This document shows positions 12,492-24,600 of a stretch of 64,000 nucleotides of DNA, piece after piece; within the stretch, counting starts at the first letter, position 1; every line of letters starts with the position of its first letter. This DNA is from Aporrectodea caliginosa (Eukaryota; Annelida; Clitellata; Crassiclitellata; Lumbricidae), in the NCBI GenBank assembly GCA_020284085.1, contig JACEVL010000495.1, positions 2,439,028 to 2,503,027 on the forward strand. The letters run 5' to 3'. The notes under the pieces were generated by a model. It was not told where the DNA came from and did not search any database. It worked only from the letters and a program-made list of their open reading frames with translations. Position numbers and translations under genes: made by a program.

Positions 12492-12895
12492 TGGTGCATC
12501 ACAGGCGCGGATTTAGAGGGGGGCGGAGCCGGCGTACGCCCCCCCCTAAACCTGCAGCAAATGTTCTCAAACTAAACTGACCTAAAACTAATATAACTGC
12601 AATTTGGGAATAGGATGTTTGAAGTAGCTGGACCGGCAGAATGGAGCTCTTTTTACCGGAGCTCTCTTTACTTACCTGAGTTGCTAGCAGACGTTGCCCA
12701 CGTGACCAATGACTTTTGCCGTGACGATATTCACAAAGTTCATGTACAGACAAAATTTGGCGGAAATAAAGAAAATTTTCCGGAAATTTCAAAATTAAGT
12801 GCCAAGGGCGGCATTTTGGGCCGTGCCCCGGGCGGCATTTAAGCTCCGTACGCCACTGGGTGGTTGACTCTCTGCCCCCATTCGTTACGCCACTG
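12492..12895. mobile_element. hAT-like DNA-transposon remnants
   Basis: CAGGCGCGGATTTAGAGGGG at the left looks like the CAGNGGCGGAT termini of hAT-type elements. To the right, TACGCCACTG (about 12861) and GTTACGCCACTG (about 12892) look like opposite termini, with GCGGCATTT repeats inside. No matching 8-bp target duplication was found, so borders are uncertain and two elements may overlap. Confidence 0.4.
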
Positions 12896-12899
12896 TCCC

Positions 12900-13453
12900 T
12901 TTCCCTCTTCGTGGAGGTCCTTAATGCATTATCCAAAAAATGGCTCTAAATCATAATAAATCCTACTCCTGAAGCCACATCCATAGTAACCAAATGCAAC
13001 TTAACACACCCTGGCAAAGCTGCTGATGCGGAACTTACTCAACTTGTTTAGCCATACAGTGTATTCAAGTCCACTTGTGTAGATCAAAATGGAAACTGGT
13101 AAAACTGTGGAATTCAGAGCAAACAAATAAGTTAAATTTATATTAACGTGATTGTCAAAAGAAAAATCTATTACTGTTTTGTACAATTATTTGAAATATA
13201 GTCCAACTGGTGCACTGAATGCAGGTAAAGTCTGAACATACCCTATGTGAATCATTAATAAAAGTAATGATTACAGTAAAATGAAATCATACTATACAAC
13301 ACAATTGACATAGCAGTAGAAAATGCAACACTATCATAATAATAAGCTTAAGTAGTTCAACCTCCATTCCTCGGTCAACAGAAGTGCAGATTCATTGATA
13401 GACCTTTCTCAAACACAAGCAACTTCTGAATGGCCAGACGAAGCAACAACTGA
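12900..13453. other. Intergenic, nothing recognised
   Basis: AT-rich with many stop codons on both strands and no visible repeat structure. Confidence 0.4.
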
Positions 13454-13461
13454 CTTACATG

Positions 13462-13820
13462 TAGGGGTGGGCAACGATTAAAATTTTTAATAACGCGATT
13501 AATTTTTAACGCATGTCACAATAGATAACAAGTACAACAGTTACTCTACCGACTCTGATTAGTTACGTTTAATATGTACTATATAAATGCTTGCAGTCAG
13601 TAAACAAAAAACAAACATGCTTTAACTACTTGTTTTTACTTTTTAGTGTTTACTTTAAAGTTTAAAGTTTAAACTGAGCAGTTTTATCAAGAATTGTTTT
13701 AGCGCATTTCCAGAAATAATTGAGCACAGTGACTATCGCGTTAACTGCGTCAAAATTTTTAAACGCGTTAAATAATTAACGCATTAATTGCGTTAATAAC
13801 ATGCTAAAAGCCCAGCCCTA
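13462..13820. mobile_element. hAT-type MITE 1 with perfect 8-bp target duplication
   Basis: Termini TAGGGGTGGGC and GCCCAGCCCTA are imperfect inverted repeats. Inside both ends are runs of AATAACGCGATTAA / TTAACGCATTAATTGCG that continue the inverted symmetry. CTTACATG flanks it exactly on both sides (13454-13461 and 13821-13828). TA(G)GGG termini with 8-bp duplications are typical of hAT elements. No coding capacity in 359 bp. Confidence 0.85.
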
Positions 13821-14185
13821 CTTACATGTATTAAGGCCGTTGCACACGTGATCTCCAGGTTTCAGACATATAACTAACAGCAACTTAGCAACAGGGTAGG
13901 TGTTCCATGCAGCTACACCGTGCACTGGGAATTTCACACGGTGCAACAGTAGTTGAGCAGTGAAAGTAAATTTGGAGGAATTAATTTGGTTGGGCATGCA
14001 GCTCAATTACACAGAAGACTGGTGACAAACAAATTTCCACAATGTGAATTTTGCAGCATGTGATAGAGAGAAATATGGAGGGAAACGGTTTTAAAAAATG
14101 TGCACATAAAATGTGTTTATGACCATAAACAGAGACGATGATACAGTTGAATCGCAATTTGTTCACATACTAGCATACACTGGTG

Positions 14186-14512
14186 TAGGGATGTTAAACG
14201 ATAATCGGAAATCCGATAATCGGTTTCTAAAACGATTATCGGTTTTCATTATTGACAAAACGATTATCGAATTCTGCCTCTCATATATAAAGCGGAACCT
14301 TCCACAGCCAACGAGGCAATGGTAGAACCCCCACAGCGACGTATTATTGCCTCTTATATAGGTAAGCAGCGATTATCGGTTTTCAGTAACTTGCATTATA
14401 TGATAATATATCAAATTGTGTATGAAGGCCAATAAAAAACGATAATCGGTTTAAAATCGGATTTCTAAAACCCATAATCGGTTTGCCAAAAAAAACTATA
14501 TTAACAACCCTA
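14186..14512. mobile_element. hAT-type MITE 2 with perfect 8-bp target duplication
   Basis: Termini TAGGGATGTTAA and TTAACAACCCTA (inverted) enclose repeated CGATAATCGG/CCGATAATCGG palindromes. CACTGGTG is duplicated precisely at 14178-14185 and 14513-14520. The internal sequence differs from the 13.5-kb element, so this is a separate family and insertion. Non-coding, 327 bp. Confidence 0.85.
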
Positions 14513-14520
14513 CACTGGTG

Positions 14521-15600
14521 CTAAAACTGTAAAAGTATGATACAAAAGAGTTGTTAAATAAACTTAACCACCCTCAGCATTTCACTCATCTCAAACATTC
14601 AAACAATCCAAAATGTTCTTGTCGTGCAGTCTCCCAAACTCCTCCCAATCACCGCCAAGTAACCCCAGACTTTCTCATTGCTTCATTGGCTTAAGACTTT
14701 AAGTGCATCCACTGCAAAATTGTTTCTTACCTCCAGTGTCCTCCAAACTTCGCAACCCTCATTCACCACCTATTCATTATCGAACCACCCAGATCTATCT
14801 ACTCGTACTTCCTCAAACCTTTTTCTAGCTTGACCTGTGGTCTCCTCTATAAGTTTGCAGTTGCTCCTTTACAATGAACTTTCGAAAGACCTCTGCCAAC
14901 TCGATCATCCCCCCTTTCGTGCCCGTCAGTCTGAGCAGCACTCCACTTGTTCTTTGCCCTGTAGCATCAAGATCAGGAACTTTTCAAGCTATCCTACCTC
15001 GGTTCTGCTCCTGCATCATTGCATGACCACCATCATCATCAATGATTTCCATCATAACACCATGCCGTTTCTTCACTTTAACGACTAGCGTGCATTAAAA
15101 GTGACTGGGAAACAAAGCAGCTCATCACTAAAGTGTTACAACCCCCAGAGAATGACCTGGCACCAAAACAGAAAAAAACCACCTGACTCTTGCAGAGATC
15201 TAATACAATGCTTGTGAATACACTGGTCTCTAATGATACAGCTTTTGAGAAGCACTAAGAATTTCATAAAAATGTAGCCTTACTACAATACAATGGATTT
15301 ACATAGTATTCATATTAGAACATTGTCTGCTCCACAAGACCTGTATCTATTTCAGTGAACTGCTAAACAAATTCTTGCACAGAGTTGCTTGAAAGTTCTT
15401 TTGGCCCAGAAATAAAGCTTTTCCTTAGTCAGCAAAATATTTCAAAGAGTACCAGATTTTCCAAATGGAAAATATCTTTACATAAAGTCAGAAATGCCTA
15501 ATGTTTGAATTCAAAGTAAACTGAACAGAATTGTCCCGCGCAATCCACATCAAAAGTCACAGTCTAAAGCGTTTATGTAGATGGACAATCACCGATTCAC
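14521..15600 (-). other. 3' flank of the ferredoxin gene
   Basis: About 1.1 kb between the second hAT MITE and the ferredoxin stop codon. It should hold the 3' UTR and poly(A) site of that gene; I did not find an unambiguous AATAAA on the minus strand close to the stop. No other gene seen. Confidence 0.35.
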
Positions 15601-15691
15601 TCACGACCGAGCATCGGCAAATCCTGCAGGAACGGTTACTTCCCAGCCATCCATGTCTTTCGTTACAACTATTTGACAACCAAGACGTGAT
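15601..15691 (-). CDS. FDX1: Ferredoxin exon 4 (fourth cysteine and stop)
   Basis: Acceptor CGTTTTTCAG|ATCACG joins exon 3 to read [20 protein letters not shown]. The SRLGCQ cysteine is the fourth cluster ligand. The protein ends ADARS and TGA at 15603-15601; ADAR is a common end of the adrenodoxin core. Confidence 0.93.
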
Positions 15692-18600
15692 CTGAAAAAC
15701 GAAAGCATTTTAAGCATCACTCGAGCATTTTCAACATTTATCGGTAAGTCATAATGAATATTTGTACTAGAACCTCATTTGCTGATTGCCTGCTGTTCTT
15801 CATGGGACCAATCTTACACTGTTCTGACTACAAGCCCAATTGATTAGTTCATATTTCTCTCACGCACTCAATCAATCTTTGCTAAGAAAGCCCCTTTTGG
15901 ACATCATAACATCACTTCCGAAAGTTGAACCTCCCGATTGACTTATATCTCTACCAAATTTATACCTAATCTCCTCTAATTTTCTATAGAACCAATACCA
16001 TATCAATACCCGTGTCCACTTTACTGTTACGTCACCGAGCCCAACTAAAACAAATTAACCCCGTTGCATACTCTTAGTCCATCAGACAGATCCAGCCAAT
16101 ATCTAAGATGCTAGAGAGCCAAGAAACCAGGTTAATGTTGCATGGTCAACTCAAACTGCATGACTGTGCATACACTAACAATATTTTGCTGAGCAAAATT
16201 AAAACAGGACACACAGGTTACTTGTCTTTCTCATTCCTGCCTTTGAATCAATCCCATTGGTTCAAAGAGTCCAAACGCTATAGCTATATAGTCGTCCATT
16301 CAACATCCGCTTCTATATTGACGAATAATTAACTATTATTCTATAGCGTAATATTCGCTAAGTTTTAAGTGGCATAATAAATTAGCTAGCTTATACTAAA
16401 TATCATTTTAATAAAATAATAATATAAAACGAGTCATTTGATAACTGAGTGAAAGCTACAGTATGTACATATAGCTCTACAATAAAGCATCCGTATTAGT
16501 GGGGGGCCCAGACACTCAGTCATTTCAAGTTGATGTAAAAGTTTCGTTTTCACTACCAGTTTGAAAGTAATGGTCTGTAGATCAATATTCGTCCGAGGGG
16601 AAAGCATGCAGATAAAAATTTAAGCGTGGGGGCTCGAAAACCCCTCTGGCCTATGGGAAATATGTGTATTTTTTCAAGTCATTTCAAATAGATGCAAAAG
16701 TTTCTTTTTTAGTACCAATTTGAAGGTAATGGTCTATAGACCAATATTGGTCCGAGGGGAAAGCATTCAGATAAAAAAGAAGCGTGGGGGGCTCGAAAAA
16801 CCCGCTCCAACCTATGCAAAATATGTGTATTTTGCTCCAGTCATTTCCAGTAGATGCATAAGTTTCGTTTTTTCAGTACCAATTTGAAGGTAATGGTCTC
16901 TAGATCAATATTGGTCCGAGGGGAAAGCATTCAGATTAAAAAATGAAGCGTGGGGGTTCGAAACCCCCACCTCCGTCCTTTGCGAAATATGTAGATTTTA
17001 CTCCAGTCATTACAAATAGATGCAAAAGTTTCTTTTTCAGTACCAATTTGAAGGTAATGGTCTATAGATCAATACAGGTCTGAGGGGAAAGCATTCAGAT
17101 AAAAAAAATAAAGCGTGGGGGTTCGAAATCCCCGGCCTATGCGAAATATGTAAACTGTTGTAACTTTTGATTGGATGGTCCGATTTGAACATATTTGGTA
17201 TGAATGGATTCAGAATCATGAGTTGCAAATGATATTAACATGCATATTGCACATAAAAGCGTGTATTGCATATAAAAGGGTGGGGGTTCTAAATCCCTTT
17301 AGCGGCCTATGCGAAATATGCGTATTTTGCTACAGTCATTTCCAGTAGATGCATAAGTTTCGTTTTTTCAGTACCAATTTGAAGGTAGTGGTCTCTAGAT
17401 CAATATTGGTCCGAGGGAAAGCATTCAGATTAAAAAATGAAGCGTGGGGGGTTCGAAACCCCCTCCGTCCTTTGCGAAATATGTGGATTTTACTCCAGAG
17501 TATTTCAAATAGATGGAAAAGTTTCTGTTTCAGTACCAATTTGAAGGTAATGGGCTACAGATCAATACTGTAACGAGGGAAAGCATTCAGATAAAAAAAA
17601 TTAGCGTGGGGATTCGAAAGCCCCTGGCCTATGCGAAATATGTAAACTGTTGTAACTTTTGATTGGATGGTCCGATTTTAAAAATATATGGTATGTATGG
17701 ATTCAGAATCATGAGTTGCAAGCGATATTAACATGTATATTGCACATAGAGGCAGTGATGGTGCCAGTGTTGGCGCATATCCACAACTCTAAAGAAATTT
17801 TCATAAGAAAGTTGCTAATAAACCGGCTATAACAAATTGAACGTACATATCCCGAGGTAGTTAAGTATTGCATATTGTTCTTGTCCAGCTACTTCGCACA
17901 TATACACTTGCAAAGACGTGTGCATTTCAATTTTGCCTTCATGCACTTGCAGAGAGAGCAGGTACTTGTGCAGGTGCACTGCACATCTGGAATACATCCC
18001 TGGCGAGGGGCAGCGAGGTCCATATGGGAAGCAGCTTACCTTCCTCTTCCTTCCACCCATGATTAGTGGGGTTGTTCAAAGGCATCATGGACCTATGAGC
18101 TGTGACACAGTTGTCCATATGCTCGCTTGGAATACACTTCTTTTGAAATGTTGATCCAAAGCATTGGTTGTTGGGGGAATTCTCTCCACGTCCCTAGTCT
18201 TCTGTGAGAACACCTTCATACGGACGAGGTCAACGTCAATGTCATCGTTGGAGTCTTTGGAGTACAGCCTAAAAACAAATTTTGATGCCACTTCTTTCAG
18301 CCTTGGCGATGTTTGAAATGGAGTGTCGACGACAGTTGCAAATTCCTCCATGAGGGATGGCACTTCGTACATCAACTTCAATTTCAGCTATGAAAAAGAT
18401 GTGTACATCACTGCAGGTGGTGAAGTCCATCATGTAGGAAACAGTTCACAAATGGAGCAATGGAACCACGAAGAAGCAGACACTCGTGTCCTTATACATC
18501 TTTTACACGCACTTCAAACAAGGTCACTTGGGATGGTTCATACCGGAGATACTGATGTTGTCGTAATTCTGTTGAGTAATTTCCATCATATCAAGGCTCT

Positions 18601-21600
18601 GAATCCTGCTGCAGAAATCTGGATCTCCTTCACAGCGGGAAAGACAACTAGAATGATCTCCCTGAACACAAACCTTGGAACGACAACGCATTTACAGGAT
18701 CGGACATTTACAGGATCAGGATCGTTCAAGTTCAAGGGTAAGCGATACTGCTGCAAGTTGATGCACGAAGTGCCATCCCTCAAGGAGGAATTTGCAACTG
18801 TCGTCGAAACTCCATTTCAAACATCCCCAAGGCTGAAAGAAGTGGCATCGAAATTTGTTTTTAGGCTGTACTCCAAAGACTCCAATGATGACATTGACGT
18901 TGACCTCGTCCGTATGAAGGTGTTCTCACAGAAGACTAGGGACGTGGAGAGAATTCCCCCAACAAGCGATGCTTTGGGTCAACATTTCAACAGAAGTGTA
19001 TTCCAAACGAGCAAATGGACAACTGTGTCACAGCTCATAATGCCTAGTGTTGATGCCTAGTCCATGATGCCTTTGAACAACCCCACTAATCATGGGTGGA
19101 AGGAAGAGGAAGGCAAGCTGCTTCCCATATGGACCTCGCTGCCCCTCGCCAGGGATGTATTCCACCTGGATGTGAAGTGCACTTGCACAAGTTAAGTACC
19201 TGCTCTCTCTGCAAGTGCATGAAGGCAAAATTGAAATGCACACGTCTTTGCAAGTGTACATGTGCGAAGTACCTACTTGGGAGTATCGCGGTGAAGAATT
19301 CCCAGCGACTGCAAACTCAAGAAATTCTGCCTCTTGGGCGCGTCTGTTGCACCAATTAACTCCGAATACGCCAAAGAATATTGTCTCTGGCTGGGTGGCG
19401 TATGATCACCCGATGCCCTTTGAACGCCTAACCCCCCCCCGACTTACGCCGAGTTCGCTGATATCTAATGCGCACTTTAGTTTAAAATACCGATTTTGGA
19501 AGCGTAAGTAAGCCCATTACCTTCAAATTGGTACTAAAACAGAAACTTTTCCATCTATTTGAAATACTCTGGAGTAAAATCCACATATTTCGCAAAGGAC
19601 GGAGGGGGGTTTCGAACCCCACGCTTCATTTTTTAATCTGAATGCTTTCCCTCGGACCAATATTGATCTAGAGACCACTACCTTCAAATTGGTTACTGAA
19701 AAAACCAAACTTATGCATCTACTGGAAATGACTGTAGCAAAATACGCATATTTCGCATAGGCCGGAAAAGGGATTTAGAGCCCCCACCCTTTTATATGCA
19801 ATACACGCTTTTATGTGCAATATGCATATTAATATCACTTGCAACTCATGATTCTGAATCCATTCATACCAAATATGTTCAAATCGGACTATCCAATCAA
19901 AAGTTACAACAGTTTACATATTTAGCATAGGCCAAGGATTTCAAACCCCCACGCTTTATTTTTTTATCTGAATGCTTTCCGCTCGGACCTGTATTGATCC
20001 ATAGACCATTACCTTCAAATTAGTACTGAAAAAGAAACTTTTGCATCTATTTGAAATGACTGGAGTAAAATCTACATATTTCGCAAAGGACGTAGGTGGG
20101 GGTTTCGAACCCCCACGCTTCATTTTTTAATCTGAATGCTTTCCCTCGGACCAATATTGATCTAGAGACCATTACCTTCAAATTGGTACTGAAAAACGAA
20201 ACTTATGCATCTACTGGAAATGACTGGAGCAAAATACACATATTTTGCATAGGTTGGAGGGGTTTTTCGAGCCCCCCATGCTTCTTTTTTATCTGAATGC
20301 TTTCCCCTCGGACCAATATTGGTCTATAGACCATTACCTTCAAATTGGTACTAAAAAGAAACTTTTGCATCTATTTGAAATGACTTGAAAAAATACACAT
20401 ATTTCCCATAGGCCAGAGGGGGTTTTCGAGCCCCCACGCTTAATATTTTATCTGCATGCTTTCCCCTCGGACGAATATTGATCTACAGGCCATTACCTTC
20501 AAACTGGTAGTGAAGACGAAACTTTTACATCAACTTGAAATGACTGAAGAAATATGCACAGGCACGTTCCTCCACTATATCTCTCACTACATTATACTGC
20601 AAATTCTTATATCAAGTCATCAAAGACATGAATTCCAAAGTTTAAATCAGAACATGGTTTTATAACATTGCAACCTCATCACAAAAAGACTCAAACGTGA
20701 CAAACAATGAAGAGGTACCAGTGCACATGTCTGTATGGCACCCTTTAAGAACAATTAAAAAAGTGTTTTTCATTCAGCTTCGCACAGTCAACTTGAGTTG
20801 CAAAGACATATTAAGCCTAATTTTTTTTAAATAATGTATTTGAAATCTAGAGTTTATGAATGCCTGGTCTTTGCTTTGGCTTCTTGGTCTTTACCTCTGC
20901 TGCCCTAGTCTTTAGCTTCGACCTCATTGTCTTCAGCTTTGACCTCGTGACCTTTAACCTTTGCCTCATTGTCTTTCCTCTCAGTTGCAAAATTGATCTT
21001 TGACTTCAGTCTAAAGTATTGGACTTAGTTTAAATTCTGTGGATATTATTTGGTTTGCTTCCAGAAGCACTGTGGAAATCCTTTTGCCAGCTGAACTCTG
21101 CCTTTTATTTATTTCTGCCCTTCCTGGCCTGATGCTTCAGTAACATTTGGCCTTAAGCAGTCTTCAATGGGAAACAATTTGTGGTAGGAATCAGTGGGAC
21201 AGGAAAAGACCCATAGGTAGGAGTGTGGTCTTTATGAAGAAAAGAACCTCAATGAGATGAGGGGATAATCTGAATTAATGAAGGAAACTTAACCCTAAGA
21301 GATCAAACTCTGACCAATCCATTAGTTGCATACTACATGTGTGTTGAAGCCTACCAATGGCGACTTTTCAAGTTTTCTGAGCACCATTTGCTCACTGATA
21401 AAGTTCTAGTTTTTGATGAACTTTAATACCACTCAGGTGAACACAGGTGCACTTTTGCGAGGTACTAAAAGATGCGATATAAAGTGTCTAGATATATTAC
21501 ATCATAAACCTTGACCTCTGGTCATTGCAGCATATCTCAGGCTATGATTAACAGAAGAGGCTATAAATAGTGCATGCGTGAAAATCCAATTCAGTTCAAT

Positions 21601-24600
21601 CCAATCCATGTCATAGTAATAAATAGTCTGATATGCAAATATGAGAAGAAATGAAACAACAATGAGAAAGTACGGCTGTTAAGTACGGCTGTCTTACGTG
21701 TCGCTCAGGCCATAAGCCAGGTCTAGCATGTCCAGCTCTTCATCCGTTGGCTTAACGCTAATCTTTTTGAAATGCTCCTCTTTGAAGACTATGTGACATG
21801 TAGAACAGGCAAGAGTTCCTTCGCATGCACCTGTAGAAAAAGAATTAGGTCTGAGATCATCTAACAGCATGCACTGTTTTGAGAAATTAATACTCCAGCT
21901 GGCATTTTGATTAAGACACAGCATGGTTCCCAATCAGCGCTCAGACATTAATCCTTCTGCCTACAATTCACAATCCTGTTACTGCCAAAAACAGATGCCA
22001 GTTTGAGCCTCAGATATCTTCAATAAAATGAACCCTTCAAAATTTAAATTTATTTACTCAATCCTCGCATTTCTAAAACTATTTATTTAATCCTTTCAAA
22101 TATAACTTCAATTATTTAACCATTTCGCCAATAATTCATTCACGGCAACCTCTGAGCTCTAAAATCATTCAGTTGAGTTTGGTGCTCTAAATTAATTTAT
22201 GGATAATAAAATAATCAAATTTCAAATATGAGAGCTATAAATCAGATAAAATTATGAAATTTCAATTATAAGTTTTATATCAGATAAATTTATAAAGCAG
22301 GATTTAAGACAAAAACCTGGTATGCACAGTTAACACACGAGAAGATTTAAATTTCATGCAATATTGTGCTCTTAATCTACAGCTGATTATTGCATTCTCA
22401 TAAAGGTCATCTGATGTGGATGCAAATGCATTCATAATACACTATAAGTTAACCTGACGACTTCCAAAGCACTGGTTTTGAATCACATGTAAGGCATCAA
22501 TTAACAATGGTTGCTTCAAGTGCAACTGCAGAAATATTCTAAACCTATGGAGGCACAGTTGAAATCCAATAGGAGCGATGATCAGACTTCAGGATGGAGT
22601 CAGAATTTGAACCCTAAAGCACTTAAAGAACTGTATCCTTCAGACTTGATTAATCTCTCCCAGAGGAGGGGGCAGCCACACGGATCCTTCTTCTCCACAT
22701 GTTTCTGTTGCCAGTATCTTCTTTCTTCAATCTGAGAGATTTAAGGTCTTGTTGTATCATGTCTCCCCATCTCTTCTTCTGCAGTCCCGTCGGACTGCAG
22801 CTTCCAGTGACCTCTGCTCACATAATTCTTTTCAGGCAGCTTTCATCCTCTCTTCACAACACATGACTGTACCATCTCAATCTAGCCTCTCCACTCCCAG
22901 CGTCTTTCTGATGACCTCATTTCTTTTCTTATCTTTTAGTAAGACTCCAAGTATCCACCAGTGCATTCACATTTCTCTTCTCTCCAGTAACCCTTCCTCT
23001 CTCCTCGTCAATCTCCAGGCCTCTGATCCATACATCATCATTGGTCTTATTGTTGCTTTGTATATCGTTCCCTTGAGATGAATTGGCATTTTGAAATCAC
23101 ACCATACAGACTCATCTCAAGGGAAAAGTATACAAAACAATTAAAGACAGTTCTGACAGAATGCATATAACTACTAGAAGTGAATGCTAAAGCTTAAATG
23201 GACCAGACCTAGAACAACCAAGAATCCAACACTGTCCTGTTGCAAGAGAGAACAAAAGTCAAAGTGCTCAAGAGGCATGAGGGGTGAGCAATGAGCACAG
23301 TACACTGTAGGTTGGCTATTTTAAATGTAGCACCATGAGAGCTATTAAACAGATGCCAAGTTGGTTTCCTTGACTTAGCTTCTCTAATGCTAAAATGCAG
23401 TGTAAATAAATACAATAATATTTCATCATAAGCAAAACAGATTTCATGAATATACAGAAACTACACACATCTACATTGGAAACTTGTTATAACAAGCTTT
23501 CTCATAGCACGAACTCTAATACAAAATGGCTGGTACTGCATCTCAATATTTATTAATGGATAGCAAATAAACTCGTCATAACAAGACCTTGTTATAAGGT
23601 GGCTCTTGATATGATTCCCAAACACAAACATGTTTTTGATTTATGTACCTATACGCATAAAAGAAATAGCAAAAATAAAATACGTTTCCTTATTCATAAC
23701 ATCAGGTCACAAATCTTAGTTACAGATTTAAATCCTCCAACAGTCAGTGACTGCAGACAAAAACAGGCACAAAGAGCAGACCCGTTAACGCATGGTCTTT
23801 GGCAACCAAATCGCCATCATCGGGTTTTAATGGACCAGGTGTTAACAGACTGCTTACCTAAGGCAAAAAAAAATAATGGTGTGTTTCCGGTAACAGAGTT
23901 AAAAAAAACTGGGTAGGTAGGTAGGAAAATAATTTTATTTTGTTAAAATAATTTTATGCAGTGATTTCCGAAAATTAAGCCACTACCCATTAATGCACAG
24001 CTGTACCAAAGTATGTATTTTCTATGCAAGTATTAAAAATGCCTATTTGCAGAATGTACCTACAAACTGCTGTAGAAAACAATCTTATTTATTTCATTTT
24101 TGTTGACATCGTTTTTCTTGCAAGGTGAAATGGAAGGGGCAGGTGTTGCTAACTGTTGCTAAGGAAGGCGGTTGCTAAAGGGGCCAAGTCTGACTTTGAA
24201 ACTGGTTGCTAATTGAGGCTGACACAGAGGCTGCTTGCTTCAAAGCTTGGTTGTTAAGAAGGCTGGTTGCTATGAAAGTGCTAGAATGCTACCGAGGACG
24301 GAGGTTATTAAGTAGGCTGATTGCTAAGGAGGCTTTACTTTTATAATGGCACATACGATAAAAGGTATTTCTGATACAATGAATATGGCGGTCAGATTTG
24401 TGAAATAACCCTGTCAAATTACCGTGAGAAAATCCACCACTTTCGGGTCTATTACCTTCCTCTCCCAAACTCCACACTTTAGCCCTTTTATTGCTGTAAT
24501 TTACGGCACCATTATTTCCATTGAAAGACCGCTAGTTTCCGAACGTCTCTGCTTTAGTGAATGCACCTATAATGTCGCGATTCTGCATCTCCGGCATGCA

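Larger units (their letters stand above)
16521..20547. mobile_element. Foldback (long inverted-repeat) element in ferredoxin intron 3
   Basis: The outer arms 16521-17555 and 19512-20547 are near-perfect inverted copies about 1.03 kb long, each made of about six to seven ~164-bp tandem units. Inner arms 17885-18379 and 18754-19277 are also inverted copies, derived from the 3' half of a coding region. A ~375-bp single-copy loop lies at the centre. Spacers 17556-17884 (further tandem repeat) and 19278-19511 are not matched to each other. Foldback elements with repeat-built arms are known from Drosophila (FB, Galileo) and sea urchin (TU). No flanking target duplication was identified, so the exact ends are approximate. 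Confidence 0.85.

Noticed and set aside
23599..23916. 105-codon open frame in ferredoxin intron 2
   Set aside because: No family resemblance; its end runs into the GGCCAAAA MITE terminus.
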